From the NCBI GenBank assembly GCA_020466095.1, contig CM035808.1, forward strand, positions 36,845,502 to 36,909,501: a stretch of 64,000 nucleotides of DNA, read 5' to 3'. Within the stretch, counting starts at the first letter, position 1, and each line of letters begins with the position of its first letter. This document shows positions 1 to 11,146 of the stretch, one piece after another. The notes beneath the pieces were generated by a model. The model was not told the origin of the DNA. It worked only from the letters and a program-made list of their open reading frames with translations, and ran no database searches. The translations under genes and the position numbers were made by a program. Origin of the DNA: Chlorops oryzae (Eukaryota; Arthropoda; Insecta; Diptera; Chloropidae).

Positions 1-870
1 AATCTCCTCCGAAACGGCTGGACCAATCAAGTCGAAATTTGGCACACAGGTATATCGGGATCCGAGTATGATCTTAAGTAAAAATGGAGACATCCGCCCA
101 CTGCCACGCCCACAAATGAATTTATTGTGTTTTCAGTAAAATGCTTGTAACTTGCGAACCACTCAACATATTCCATTGATATTTGGTGTGCTGGTAAACT
201 ACGAAAAGAGACATTTCCTGAAAAAAAAAATGGACGCCGCCCTCCTCGAGCCACGCCCACAAATAAGCCCAAAAATTAGGGCTTATCATAACTTGTGAAG
301 TAAAAGGCGTAGAAGCTTCAAATTCGCAGCATAGGTTGACCAAGGCAAATGAAAGGTTTAGGAACAAAAATTTATGTAGCCCGCCCACTGCCACGCCCAC
401 AAATGAAGATTTTTCGTAACTTCCGAAGTAAAAGGCGTAGAAGCTTCGAATTCGCAACATAGGTTCACCAAGGCGAATGAAAGTTGTAGGTAAAAAATTT
501 TATGTGGCCCGCCCACTGCCACGCCCACAAATGAAGATTTTTCGTAACTTCCGAAGTAAAAGGCGTAGAAGCTTCAAATTCGCAACATCGGTTCACCAAG
601 GCGAATGAAAGGTGTAGGTAAAATTTTATGTGGCCCGCCCATGCCACGCCCACAAATGTAGATTTTTCGTAACTTCCGAAGTAAAAGGCGTAGAAGCTTC
701 AAATTCGCAACATAGGTTTCACCAAGGCGAATGAAGGGTGTAGGGAAATAATTTATGTGGCCGTCCCACTGCCACGCCACAAATAGAGAAGAAAAATATA
801 GTGCACTCATAATGTCGGACGCTGGGTATTCAAAGTCGGGCTTGACCGACTTTAGTTTTTATTGTTTTTT
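1..870 (-). mobile_element. Helentron (DINE-1/mini-me-like) remnant, cut by window edge
   Basis: This is the right part of a non-autonomous rolling-circle type element in reverse orientation. Its opening bases (CTCCTCCGAAACGGCTG-like, then GAAATTTGGCACACA) match the middle of the complete element at 27296-27900, and its right end (GACGCTGGGTATT, then GGGCTTGACCGACTTTAG) matches that element's right end. The hairpin end and the (GTCY)n tract would lie left of the window. The interior has an expanded tandem repeat, annotated separately. Fly DINE-1/Helentron and mini-me elements are known to combine (TA)n, (GTCY)n and internal tandem repeats; assigning this copy to them is inference. The open frames on the minus strand here are repeat artefacts. 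Confidence 0.75.
250..785. repeat. Internal tandem repeat, ~126 bp period, four units plus a partial
   Basis: Each unit carries GCCACGCCCACAAAT, then TTCGTAACTTCCGAAG, AAAGGCGTAGAAGCTTC, AATTCGCAACATAGG and CCAAGGCGAATGAA. The GCCACGCCCAC anchor recurs near 390, 518, 643 and 771, giving spacings of 125-128 bp. The equivalent element at 27296 has a single copy of this block, so the array is a local expansion. Such central repeats in DINE-type elements are known to seed satellite DNA in flies. Confidence 0.85.
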
Positions 871-2381
871 ACCTGTAGCCAATCTAACAAAAACAAATAT
901 AAGGAGTGGCTGAACTTACCAAGTCCATTGAGAAATAGCAGCAAAAATTTTGTTTACATTCGGCAAGATCAAAAATTTGTCACATTAACATTTTTAAGGA
1001 AACCATTAGAAAAGGAATAAGTAGCGAAAATATATGCAACATAGTTACATATATGTATAAGCCATCACTAGAGAATCAAATTAGTCAGCAATTACGACTT
1101 CAGACAATTTCAATACCATATCCCACAAATGAAGTCCTCGAACTCGTAAAGAAGTTCGCATTCAAGCCCGCATATATTCGCAGTCACATCACGCTGCATC
1201 TAATTAAAATCCTGGCAAGAAAACATAATTCATTTCGTCAAGCGCAGTGCGCGATCTGAGTGAAGGAGCACGGGTAGATAGCATGGAGATCACTTGCTGT
1301 ACGCCGAATTGAGTGACGCAGAGGATTGTCCATTTGGCAGCCGCCACGAAGAGGCGATCGGGTGATCGGGCAGGCGATGTCGACAACGAGCATGGCGACA
1401 AGAACAGTAATGAGAATATCAGCGGCACTTCATCTTGATTGACATGCGCATTCAACGCGCTGACATAATGATGGACAACATCGCCGCGGATCAGATCGGA
1501 TCGGACGCGGCAGGCTCGGATCTCAGTTTCAGTCTCAGTAACAGTCTCAGTCCGTCTCACTTAATTTGATTGCGAGGCAGTGAGGCGCAGTGCAATTACC
1601 GCAGTTGCGCATGCGCATGCGCAGTGCGCGCCACTGACCATCGCATTGGCGGCCTTTTGCCTTTACCATAATCTCTTGCATTTCGGCAAAGACGGCATGG
1701 CGGCGCGGCGCGTCCAGTCGGCATGGATGTAGGTAAATACTTTGTGTTTAATGGCGCTTGCTTCGTGTCTTTAAGTGGCCATCTATGGTAAAACCTATTG
1801 TCGAAGTTGGTAAACTATGGCGTCTGTGTGATGAACTCCAATGTGTACGAGGTGCGCTTAACCAATTCATGTGCGTAATGAGGCTTCACTGTCGATATGT
1901 ATTTATGAGCATCGTTGCCTCATGTGGGTGTATCATCATGCAGAATCTCATCAAAATTTAACAAGACTGGCTGCATCCGGTTTTTGAAATTTGAGATCAT
2001 TTACACCGTTATATGGTGTACTCAGGATCGTGCCGAGGAATTTGAGGATCGTGGGAAAATTCAAAACTTAAAGAAGAAGTTCCTCAAAAAGGCACAGAGT
2101 TGGTGGAGGAATCCCTGGCCTATTCAAGATAATCTGAAGTTAAAAGTGGCTCCTTGTGAGCTCCCAAAAAAACGACCGATAAAAAAATGCTTTGGAAGTT
2201 GTGGCTCCCCTTATAACATAAATTCGGGATCTGAGAGAAAATACCGCCATCATTGCCTCCCCATAGGGGTCTGAACTGATCTTTTGAAGAGTTCGACGAA
2301 ATAAATACAAGTATTTATGGGTCAGTCAAAGTAAAAGATTTTATTATTAATGACATAAAATTTGAAACCTTCCAACCTCTT
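871..2381. other. Unannotated stretch with a CpG-richer patch
   Basis: No gene recognised. Positions 1250-1720 are CpG-richer and contain a short periodic CAGTCTCAGT-type stretch at 1525-1555 and the palindromic site annotated at 1606. A 68-codon open frame (1053-1259, plus) and a 119-codon frame (1915-2274, plus) have no recognisable motif and low-complexity Lys/Arg content; I do not call them genes. Confidence 0.5.
1606..1631. promoter_or_regulatory. Possible NRF-1/Ewg-type palindromic site
   Basis: The sequence contains two overlapping copies of TGCGCATGCGC followed by AGTGCGCGC. The palindrome TGCGCATGCGCA is the established binding motif of NRF-1 and its fly homologue Erect wing, common in CpG-containing promoters. 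It sits in a CpG-richer patch, which fits a promoter, but no transcript evidence is visible. Confidence 0.35.
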
Positions 2382-2796
2382 CACTGAAAAAAATTATAGC
2401 ACCATGTGCTATATTTTGTGAGCGCTAATTGCTATAACTATAGTAGAAAATGGGATAGTAGATCTGTGTTACTGCGTCTGCTATATTTTATACGAAACTT
2501 TAATAGCTGCTATTGCTATAATTTAATATAACCCGTGCTACACCAATAGCAGTTTATGCTATTATTGGTCATAGTTTTTGCTATATGAACATAATATCTA
2601 CAGATATAAAATATAGCTACTCCGTGCTATAGCATTTGGTAACTGGCCTAGCACAAGCGACTGAGAAAAAAGAAAAATTTTATTTTGTGTTTTGACTTTT
2701 TTATTTATTTATTTTAATTAATTTATTATATTTTTTTTTTTGTTTATTTTTTTTTTATTTTAAAATTTCTTTATCTTATATCTCCTTAAATTTTCT

Positions 2797-2870
2797 CGCC
2801 TCCACCGTGCCTCGAAACCGCTGACCTCCAGTTTGCTGGGCGAATGTCTTAACCATTACGCTAAACGAAC
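2797..2870 (-). pseudogene. tRNA-like segment (degenerate)
   Basis: Read on the minus strand, this has an A-box-like TAGCGTAATGGTTAAG and a B-box-like GGTTTCGAGGC at tRNA-like spacing. The acceptor arm does not close and no normal anticodon arm forms, so it is a decayed tRNA or SINE head within the inverted-repeat element. The A-box region resembles that of the tRNA-Gly genes and the tRNA-like segment at 17303. Confidence 0.45.
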
Positions 2871-3124
2871 GAATTTAATGTCTTGGTCAAAATGCTCACT
2901 TGAGTTTATGGTTGCTCAGGTCTTGGGAAATGTGCTTAAAATTTTTTTTCACTCCAAAAATTAATTACTTGAAAATAAACCCATTACAAAAAAAAAAATA
3001 ATAATAGTAACCTTAAAAATTTAGGAGAAAATTTTTGTCTTCCCAAACAACTGAACTTTGAACAAAAAAAAAAAAACTGTAATTTGTAAAATAAAGTACA
3101 AAAAAAAAAAAAATTTTGGGAATA

Positions 3125-3205
3125 TCCCCGCCGCCAACATGGATCGAACCCCGAACCTCTCGACTGTTATTTTATAGTTTGGACCACCAAGCTATCAAAC
3201 ACTTT
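3125..3205 (-). pseudogene. tRNA-like segment (degenerate)
   Basis: On the minus strand a TAGCTTGGTGG A-box-like motif is followed by GGGGTTCGATCC, a good B box. Acceptor pairing is poor. This is the second tRNA-like segment inside the same inverted-repeat element, in the same orientation as the one at 2797. Confidence 0.45.
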
Positions 3206-3586
3206 TCGGGGAGTTGATCAGAATGCGAACTTAAAGCATTCAACAGGGAGGAGCAGATAAAAGGGAGAATTGCGAAAATGAGAGCACATTTCAAGGCATA
3301 GTAGAGAGCGAGAGAGAGTAAACGAGAGCGAATTTGAATAGAGAGAGATTGAAATGAATATAATTTACTCATTATAGCTGCATATGCTATGCAAATAGCC
3401 GCAAATGCTTTAAAAGAATTCTCCTACAGCTATATTCATTTACTAACAAAATATAGCTATGTTGGATATGTTTGTTTGAAATCAAGACATTTCGCTAGCT
3501 GAAATTCATATAAAATATAGCAAATGCAGTAATATCGCCGTTGCTATAGTTTATAGCAAGCAAGTAGTAGTTCTGTTTTTTGAGTG

Positions 3587-5205
3587 TTTACTAACAATAT
3601 TTTCTTTGGTGTAGGCCTGAATCTGAATGTCTTTTTGGAAGACAAAATCAATTATGCAAAGCAAAGGGAAGTCTTTAAAGGAGCCCCATTTCCTTGAGGA
3701 CTTCAAAAAATATTTGAATACCGGCAGCCGCTCAAAAAAAGAAGCCTTAAGGGGTAAAATTCCCCCACAAAGTACCTTAAGTTATCCCTTCTGTCGGACT
3801 ATCCCTTCTTGAAATTCTTTGCTGCCCTGGCAAATTGCGTTACATTCTTCTGAATCTTTTACACTGAAATTTGCGCGTTTTATCTTCAAAAGTTCATGGA
3901 ACCCTTTTTGGAAGACATAACGGCGACGAAAAAAGCAAAAAAAAAAAAAAAAAACAAAAAAATTGACGGAGCAACCTCACATTATCTTATAGTCGGCTTT
4001 TTATTTGTTTTCTCAGAAACTTCTCCTTTTTTATTCGTTTGTGCTTTATCGACTTTGACTGCATGCAACTGTAAAAAGCCATGCCCTTCGGGCCTCATAA
4101 ATAAACGCCTTATTGCCACTGTCGCCTGGTGGCATACTGGTTCTTGTTGTTGTTGTTGTTGTTATTGCCAGTTAACCCTTCGACTGCGAACTCGGCATTC
4201 TCCCTCGTAAAAACCTGTCGTAATGGCTTTGGTCGAATTTGATAGGGAGGCGCGTAGTTGTGCACACTGGCACTCGCACTCGCACGCGCGCCTACAATGC
4301 GACTCGATGACGACTTAAAAGGCCAGCGTCTCCTCTCCCTTTTTCCCTTCATGAACATATTTTTTCTTTAAATTTTTTTTTATTAACTTTTAGTGCTCGT
4401 TACCGTTGCTTGCCGTTTGTGCTTTCCCATACCAAATGTTGAGCTGCGGATTGGCAGAGGCAAAATGACGTGCGGTCGGTCGTTTTGTCGCGCGTTATTA
4501 GCGAATTTTTCATATGTCGCTGCAATAAACGTAAATTTCGTAAATTTCGTTCTCGAATGACGGCTTGCGACATGAAAATTTCGCGAGCAAAAGTTCGCTT
4601 TTTTTATTGGCAATAAGTAGCTTCAAATTGAAGTTTTAATGGAGTTGCGTGGGTTGATTTTTTAAATTAAATTTTTCGATTAAATGCATAGGGTCTAGGA
4701 TAGTTATGGTGACCATCATATCTGTTTTTAGCAGAGGTGTTCTGTTTTTTAGGCGCTTGTTCTGCTTTTTTTTTTTAATGGAAAATAGCGAAAATGTCCA
4801 AATTTGATCGTCATTATCCTTGGACCGATTGAAAGTTCCGTTCTGTGACAACCTCGTAATAGATTTAAATAAACTAAGCTGAAGACTAAAAAAAAATATT
4901 TTTGTTCTGTTTTTTCAATTTCAATTTATGGTCACCGTAAGGATAATAGACAGATGGGTTTCTTAATAACACTATGCTCTTTGAAAAGGGATTCGAACCT
5001 CCAAAACTATCTACCCCCTGTGTATGCCCCTGACTGTTGTTTTTTTTTTGTATTTTTTCCTCACTATGATTTAAAGTTCTTTTGGTGGCTGAAAACTCTA
5101 CAGTTTTCCCTTTGAAGCTGTTGAGATCTTCCGCCGTGCGAACTTAACCGAATAACTCCCATTGTACCCAGACAAGTACACAAGAATGACCAAAATAAAA
5201 TGGCC
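3587..5205. other. Unannotated AT-rich stretch
   Basis: No gene recognised. It holds A-runs near 3936-3960, a short (TTG)n run near 4145-4165 and a B-box-like GGATTCGAACC complement near 4988 without a convincing tRNA around it. Open frames of 60-104 codons are compositionally biased and on conflicting strands. Confidence 0.5.
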
Positions 5206-5370
5206 TTTAACCCTCTAATGTGGCAATTTTGTAATGAAAAAATCAAATACTTAAAATTTATTTCTGGTAGAGAAAAACGAGTCTGAAATTATTATTATTG
5301 TTTTTTTACTTCGAATAAACTCCGTCTAAGGACGAACCCAAAAATTAAAGGGTTAATACAATAAAAAAAG
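5206..5370. repeat. Dispersed repeat, copy without insertion (pairs with 9112-9505)
   Basis: The order TAACCCTCTAATG, then TAATGAAAAAATCA, then CGAATAAACTCCGTCTA and AAAGGGTTAATA recurs at 9112-9505. There it is interrupted by the foldback element at 9136-9367. This copy therefore approximates the empty target site. Its ends carry the TTAACCC-type motif found across the window. Confidence 0.6.
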
Positions 5371-7202
5371 GAATTTTTGAACCTTTTTATTAAATTCAAT
5401 TCCTTATCAAACTTTCACATTAAAAGAGGTGCAAAAGTGTAACCAGCATGTAACCTTTTTTCTTAAAGTTTTATAAGATTTTGTCAGGTTCGGGGTATAT
5501 CTCAAGAGTTTTTTAGAGTTTTCCATAAAACGGAAGATTGTGGCCCCACTTTTTCAAAGTCGATAGCTTGCAGGGAAAATTTTTGGTAATATTTTTATTC
5601 GGGCCTTGATATATATTCCTAGATTTTGTGTTCATATTACACGGGATTAGGGTCCATTTCTGATATGAAAGGAAAATATTTCTCTGGGGACCCCTTCAAT
5701 CGGACGGGCAATTAAGAATTTAAAAATGTATTTTTTAAATGATTTTTTTTTAAAACATTTTCTTAAAGACTTCCCTAGTTTTCCAGCTGGAACCCTCAAA
5801 GAAGATCAAAACCGATTTTTTCAAGGTCATCGTACACTTCAGAGCCTCCTTCTGATACAAAAACATAAAAATTCTGTAATGAAAAACCTAATAGGAATTG
5901 AAAAGTCCAAAATTTTCTCCCCTCGACTTAAATATCCTCCAAAAAAATACCTGTCTTTAAGATCTATTTCGACGAATTTTAATGAACTTCTTCAAAAGCC
6001 ACGAATATTCTGAACAACCAACTTGCAATTGAAAAGTTTTCTAACATTAAGAACGGAAGTGCTTGTTTGAATTCTTCAATTCCTTTATTTTGTTTGTTTG
6101 TTGTCAAGATTTTATGTACTCGTTTAGATAGCTTTTTAGCAGTCAGCAATAAGAAGAAGCAAAAAAAAAAAAAACAAGCGAACTTTCTGCCCCTTTTGGG
6201 GGTGATGACTTTGCGGACTTATAGCCCTTGTAGCGGCTGACGGTGTCGTCTGCCATTATTTCCGGATTAAATAGTTTGTTTCCTATGTCTACCACATTTT
6301 TTTTTTTTTTTTTTTTGGTTTGTTTGTTTGTTGGGGTATTTCGTTCATTTACCGCTAATCCCTTGTTAATTTCGCAAAGTGGTTTCGCAAGGCTTAAGTC
6401 AATGAAGGAAGCAAGCCGAAAAATTCAAATGTGTCTACCCGGAATATTACCTCGAAAAAGGGTTGAGAAGAAATTTCTAATAAATTCGAAGCGGAAGGAG
6501 AATTTATTTTTGGAATTCTTACAACGATAGCTACTCAAAATTTTGAAGAGTAGGTACCAATTAGTCTAATTAGCCACACAAGGCGCGATAGATCCTCCTT
6601 AAGCATTGCGAGTTGAAATTGCCTAACATAGAACGCCTTAAGTTTGGTTCTGTTAAAGCTCCGACTCAAAAAAAAAAAAAAACAAAGCCTTTGCCTTGAA
6701 GTCGATTTTTCTCGTTGTTGCCGTTCTAATCGTTCGAAGGAAATCTGTGGACAATTCATTTGCGAATGCCACAAAATATTGTCGCTAGTCTCGGGGGATT
6801 AACCTGCGGAAGCGCTGCCAAGTCGAGCGCGTTGTTTCGATTATCATCTTAATTCACGCCGTTGTGGGAGACTAATGAGTGGAAAAAGAAATCCGAAAAC
6901 CTCACAGAAACAAGCAAGAATTGTGCATGCTGCTGCTCCATACGCAGTCCATTTAACGAGACGAGGTCGAAAGGTTTTTTCTCTTTTCTTTTTTGTTGAA
7001 GAGAACGACTAGAAAGCATTAGCGAAACGGAGAGGGCGCTACAAATAATAGAATAAATTGTTTCGAAGAAATAAATTTCTGTCGCAATATTTAATCCCTT
7101 TACTCTGGACGGAGTTTATTCAAATAAATTTAAACCAAATGAAAATAAGAAAGCCATTTTTAGATTTAAATTTCTCTACCCGAAATTATATAAATAGGTA
7201 TT
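5371..7202. other. Unannotated AT-rich stretch
   Basis: No gene, RNA or element recognised. It contains homopolymer A and T runs (6160-6175, 6297-6316, 6668-6681) and two 79-95-codon frames with no recognisable motif. Confidence 0.5.
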
Positions 7203-7632
7203 TTATATATAAAATTCTCGTGTCGTGGTGTTTGTTACCAAACTCATCCTAAAGGGCCAGACTGATTTTTATGAAATTTGGTGTGCATATCAGGTGGGTC
7301 TGAGAATTGGCCAGCATCTGTGTTTCATGCCCCAAAACCTCAATATTTGGTGATATTAAACAGTTTTTAGTTTTGGTAGCCACAGTGGCAGTGCTAAAAA
7401 ATAAAAATATAGTAATACCTAACATTGCGTGTACTTCTTAGTTTTAAATTTCATGAACTGGTTTATTTCCATTTATGGAAGAAAAATTTGCAATTTTCTT
7501 AGACTGAAAATTATGTGTCATTGAATGTCGAAGACAATAGAGAGAAAGGAGGAGAGAAAGAGATCTGAAAATTTTTAGTTTTAAGACATTATTTTCTTCT
7601 GAGGCGGTATAAAGATCGCCGGGTAAGCTTGT
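7203..7632 (+). mobile_element. Helitron-like non-autonomous element
   Basis: The left end reads TATATATAAAATTCTCGTGTC and is followed by GAAATTTGGTGTGCATATCAGG. The right end has a short hairpin (GGCG at 7603-7606, CGCC at 7617-7620) followed about ten bases later by AAGCTT. Canonical Helitrons end in a hairpin roughly 10-12 bases before CTRR. The CTAG-like terminus expected for this family looks mutated here. Family assignment rests on my recognition of the terminal sequences and needs a library search. Confidence 0.45.
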
Positions 7633-9111
7633 ATTATCTTATGCTTCTTTTATCCAATATTTTCATTGATCACAAAAAAAAAATTGTGGCATTAGAGGGT
7701 TAAAAGTTGCGATTAACAATTAGATTAATTTTAGGTAAGAGAACCTTAAATGATATTCCCCATTCAATCGGTTACAACCTATCCAACGAACCGAAGCTAT
7801 ACTACTCAGAAATGTAGCGCATTATTGAAATTGAAGGTGCCAACAGCTCCGTTTTGCGTCGAGGCTGACTTAAATCAGTTAAAAAAAAAAAAAGAGGAAT
7901 TGTCATGGCAAATGGATTACTGGCTCAACGATAGTGCGTTTCTCTGAAACGAAACTCCATTGGAAACGCAATAGCCACTTCGCAGCAAGTCAATCCACTT
8001 CGTTCATGGAACTGGAGCGAAGTTTGAGAAGATCGCTCATGTGTGCGCGTTGTTGTCCAGAAACCCATGTCAATCGTCCATTCTCGCCGAAGCTCCATGT
8101 GTGATGTGTTATGTGTGATGTGTCATGTGTGTGTTTTTCGGTTGTTGCATGTTGCATGCGTGCATTCTGTCACTCTATCTTTCGTGGAAACGGATCGTGT
8201 GCAATTTCTTAATTGAATTAGTGGCATCTGCGCATGCGTCGCTGGATATGTTGTGCGTCGTCGTTTCGTCGCCTCGCGTTACTTCGTTGCATTAATTGTG
8301 CGACATTTCGTGTATGCTCGTGTGTGAGTGTGTGTGATTGCCTATCGTAAGTCGCTGTGTCGCGTTGCCCCCTTTAAGAGACGCGCAAGAACACAGGTGC
8401 GTATCTTTATGGCAATGTTGGCAATTCCTGTGGAGCTGTTATGTCGCCTTTAATTAAGCATAAATTTCATCAGACGAGATATGGTAGAAGAAACCGTACG
8501 CCCGACATGCACAAATCGACGCAACCGGCAATCGGCAACGGCACCGACACCCGCGCAATCGCACCCTGCGCATCGCGCACATTCGCACACATATCGCCGT
8601 CAAGCCGTGTTCAATTATTTATATCTCAAATGGTTTTACGATGCCTATAAAAACGTTTGACCTAACGATCGTTCAAATTTTAATTGAGACAATTCAAGCG
8701 ACACAGTGCGCGAAGAGACACTGTGAAAGACCTTTGCAAAGTCTTCAACTTGGGAGGAACGTGCTCGGCTTTGCTTAGACGCGCTTAAGTTCGAGCGCGT
8801 GATTTATGGAAGCTTGTATCATTGCGACACGACACAAACGAAAGTGTGTAAGACTTTTCAATCGTTTTAAAAGCTCTTCTCACAAAGTGACACTCTTCTT
8901 GCAAGGGGAGATACTAAGAAACTTTCTCAAGTGTCAGTGCAAAAAGTTCGCGCGCGCGTTAATGGAGAAATACGAGGTGTGAACGAAAAATTGTCACCAG
9001 ACGATGAATGATAAGTATTTGAGAGGGGATGCATATTCATTTCGACTAAAGGTGATTAAAAGAGAAGAGTAAAAAGCAACATCCTTATTTTATTTTGGTT
9101 CGTCTCTTTAA
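7633..9111. other. Unannotated stretch with a CpG-richer, promoter-like part (8000-9000)
   Basis: No recognised gene. A TGTGATGTGT-type microrepeat lies near 8098-8135. An NRF-1-like TGCGCATGCGTC sits near 8229. A TATA-like box lies at 8645. A 56-codon frame (8806-8976, plus) begins with ATG and lies downstream of that TATA box, but it matches nothing I know. Confidence 0.45.
8645..8654 (+). promoter_or_regulatory. Possible TATA box
   Basis: CTATAAAAAC is a good TATA match in a locally CpG-richer context. A start site would be expected near 8673-8677, where GTTCAAATT is only a weak initiator. The downstream 300 bases could be a leader. This is inference only. Confidence 0.25.
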
Positions 9112-9505
9112 TCCTTTAATGCGAAAAAAACATTTACAGCCCGATTATGAATATTCCCGGGGAACGAATTCCCGGGGAGTTCACATTTCTTGAGACTAAA
9201 ATTCTCCTTTTTTAAATAGATAGGGAAATAAAAATTATGGGTATGAGTCAAATACCCATTCTCTATCAAATTTATTGCCCCAAATATTTGAAAAATAAGA
9301 AGTTTACGCTCGAGAAAAGTAAATTCCCCGGGAATTCGTTCCGCGGGAATGTTCAGAATCGGGCTGTTAATGAAAAAATCAGATAAGATTAATTTCGGCT
9401 GGATAAAAAAAAAAAAGAATCTGAAATAATTTAAAAAATGTTTCGTCATTTATTCGAATAAACTGCGTCTAGAGACGGAGCCAGGAGGTAAGGGTTTAAT
9501 AAAAA
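9112..9505. repeat. Dispersed repeat, copy interrupted by foldback element
   Basis: This is homologous to 5206-5370. The shared blocks are TTTAATG at the left, TAATGAAAAAATCAG just after the insertion, CGAATAAACTGCGTCTA, and AAGGGTTTAATA at the right. The foldback element at 9136-9367 splits it between the first two blocks. Confidence 0.6.
9136..9367. mobile_element. Foldback (palindromic) MITE, 232 bp
   Basis: The left arm starts ACAGCCCGATTATGAA and continues ATTCCCGGGGAACGAATT; the right arm is its near-perfect complement, ending ATCGGGCTGT. The arms pair over about 48 bp with a few mismatches. Pairing then continues imperfectly inward to a central perfect stem (ATGGGTAT with ATACCCAT), so nearly the whole element can fold. 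There is no coding capacity. The boundaries are supported by the uninterrupted relative at 5206-5370. No clear target-site duplication is visible. Confidence 0.75.
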
Positions 9506-11108
9506 GGGACTTATTTTATACCGGACAAGCAAATATATTTTAATTACCTGAAAAACGCTGACAATCTTTCAATTTTCACCAAAATCCTTTGCCTTTAGAA
9601 ATCATTTTTCTTGTCAAAATTTTGTACATTCTTTCGGCCACATGCCATGAACCAAAAAATCCTTGGAATCTAGTTTTGACGATATCCTCGTGACTGCTAA
9701 CCAAAATGGCGCCAAGAAAAATGATATGTCATACAGCTTGGCGCTCATGCCACGGAGGATACAGAGCAAATCTCAAAAACAAAAAAGGAGAACAAATTCT
9801 GTTGTGGGACTTTTGCTAAACAATTTTTATTCTATTCACATAGAAAGAAGATGGAGATTGACAGGGTCATCTTCTGTCTCAAAAAAAAAAAGAGAAAAAA
9901 CGAATCCTTCCGTTTAAATTTTCAAAAAGGACACAAAAAATTTTCGCGAAGGCGAAAAAAGAGCATCGAAGCGACTTCCTCGAACTCAGAGCAATCGTGT
10001 GCAATTGACTTTTGCACCCCCTTTCAAAATGGAGAACAAAAGAAAGAAAGAAAAGTCTACGAAATTCCAGCAAAATTGTCCAGCGCATGGGCTATGCAAA
10101 TGTTCGAATAAAAATTGCAATGCCAAAAGGACACAATTGACAACGCACCCAACAAAAAGAACAACAAAAACCAAAAAAAAAAAAAAGAGCAAGGATTAGC
10201 ACGTTTAGAAGCGAGATTGGTTCGTCTGTTCAAATGGAATTTTTCCGTATTTTTTCCCCACGCAATTTCGGTGCACATGCGACCACAGAGCATACAGGAC
10301 ATTCGTCCGCATATCCTGGAGCCAGTGCTCCACCTCGAAGAACCATGCAATTGCGCGAAAGAACGAGTCTTTTTTTGTCAGGGTGCTACGTAGTACGTAC
10401 ACGAATTCGATGCCAGGATGCATTCGATGCGTCGCAGAGGCATAGGACAGAGGGCAGAGCATTGAAGTCCTTGCTTTTGAACTTCCTTTTTTTGCAATTC
10501 TCATATGTGAAAACATTCGAGGCTTGTTGATGATTAATCGAATTAGTTTTTCTCTCTTTGTGAGTGCGCGCTGCGTCGCATTTTTTGTTGCACACTCAGC
10601 GCAGCAGTTAAGCAATCGCTGCCTTTCGACTCGTCTGTTTGAAACTGGTTGGTCTGACCAACACACGATGTGGCTACTAAAGGTCGTAAGGAAAGCATAG
10701 ACCGCCAAATTGTGAAATACATGGGCGGCTCAAAGCGACAACCGTTTTATTTTTTATTTTAACTTTTCCGATAGAATTTCGTTGGCTTTGAGTGACGATG
10801 TGATGACGATAGAGAAGCGAGAAGAGCAATTCGGTTTAACGAGCGCGAATCGCAGTCCTTGACGTATCCTGAGTGTGAATGTATGTGTATGAGTGCATTG
10901 CACATTTGGTGAGATAGCAGCGCCTATCAAAGGGAATATTTTGTGATGTCCTTAATAGGTTCGGCGACGTGTCTTACCTTCCTGTGTGTCTTTATGGATA
11001 ACGGCACCTCGACAAAAAAAAAAACATACGCTCGTATACGATGCTTATGTCATTTACTACAGGAATCCTTAATGCAGATTTTCATTATGATCCTTTCTAC
11101 TTACCAGC
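9506..11108. other. Unannotated stretch with overlapping frames on both strands
   Basis: No gene recognised. Between 9660 and 10710 both strands are open in several frames, the longest 167 codons (10205-10708, minus). Open reading on both strands at once argues for composition rather than coding. No domain or motif is recognisable. Confidence 0.45.
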
Positions 11109-11109
11109 G

Positions 11110-11146
<37 letters not shown>
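11109..11146. repeat. Compound (CT)n(CA)n microsatellite
   Basis: About nine CT units run directly into about ten CA units. Simple repeat only. Confidence 0.95.

Larger units (their letters stand above)
2382..3586. mobile_element. Inverted-repeat element with TATAGC-rich arms (CACTG/CAGTG type ends)
   Basis: The left end begins CACTGAAAAAAATTATAGC and the right end finishes GTTCTGTTTTTTGAGTG, whose complement is CACTCAAAAAACAGAAC, so the ends form a short terminal inverted repeat. Both arms, about 2395-2650 and 3370-3565, are dense in GCTATA/TATAGC hexamers facing both ways. The middle is AT-rich and holds two tRNA-like segments. No transposase frame is visible, so the element is non-autonomous. 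Terminal similarity groups it with the elements at 22352, 33892 and 52476. The flanking dinucleotides read TT on both sides instead of the TA seen for those three. Confidence 0.6.

Noticed and set aside
4980..5015. Additional tRNA gene near a B-box-like GGATTCGAACC
   Set aside because: No A box at the right distance and no acceptor or anticodon stem.
10205..10708. 167-codon minus-strand frame as a gene
   Set aside because: Overlaps several plus-strand frames, has no motif and no supporting context.
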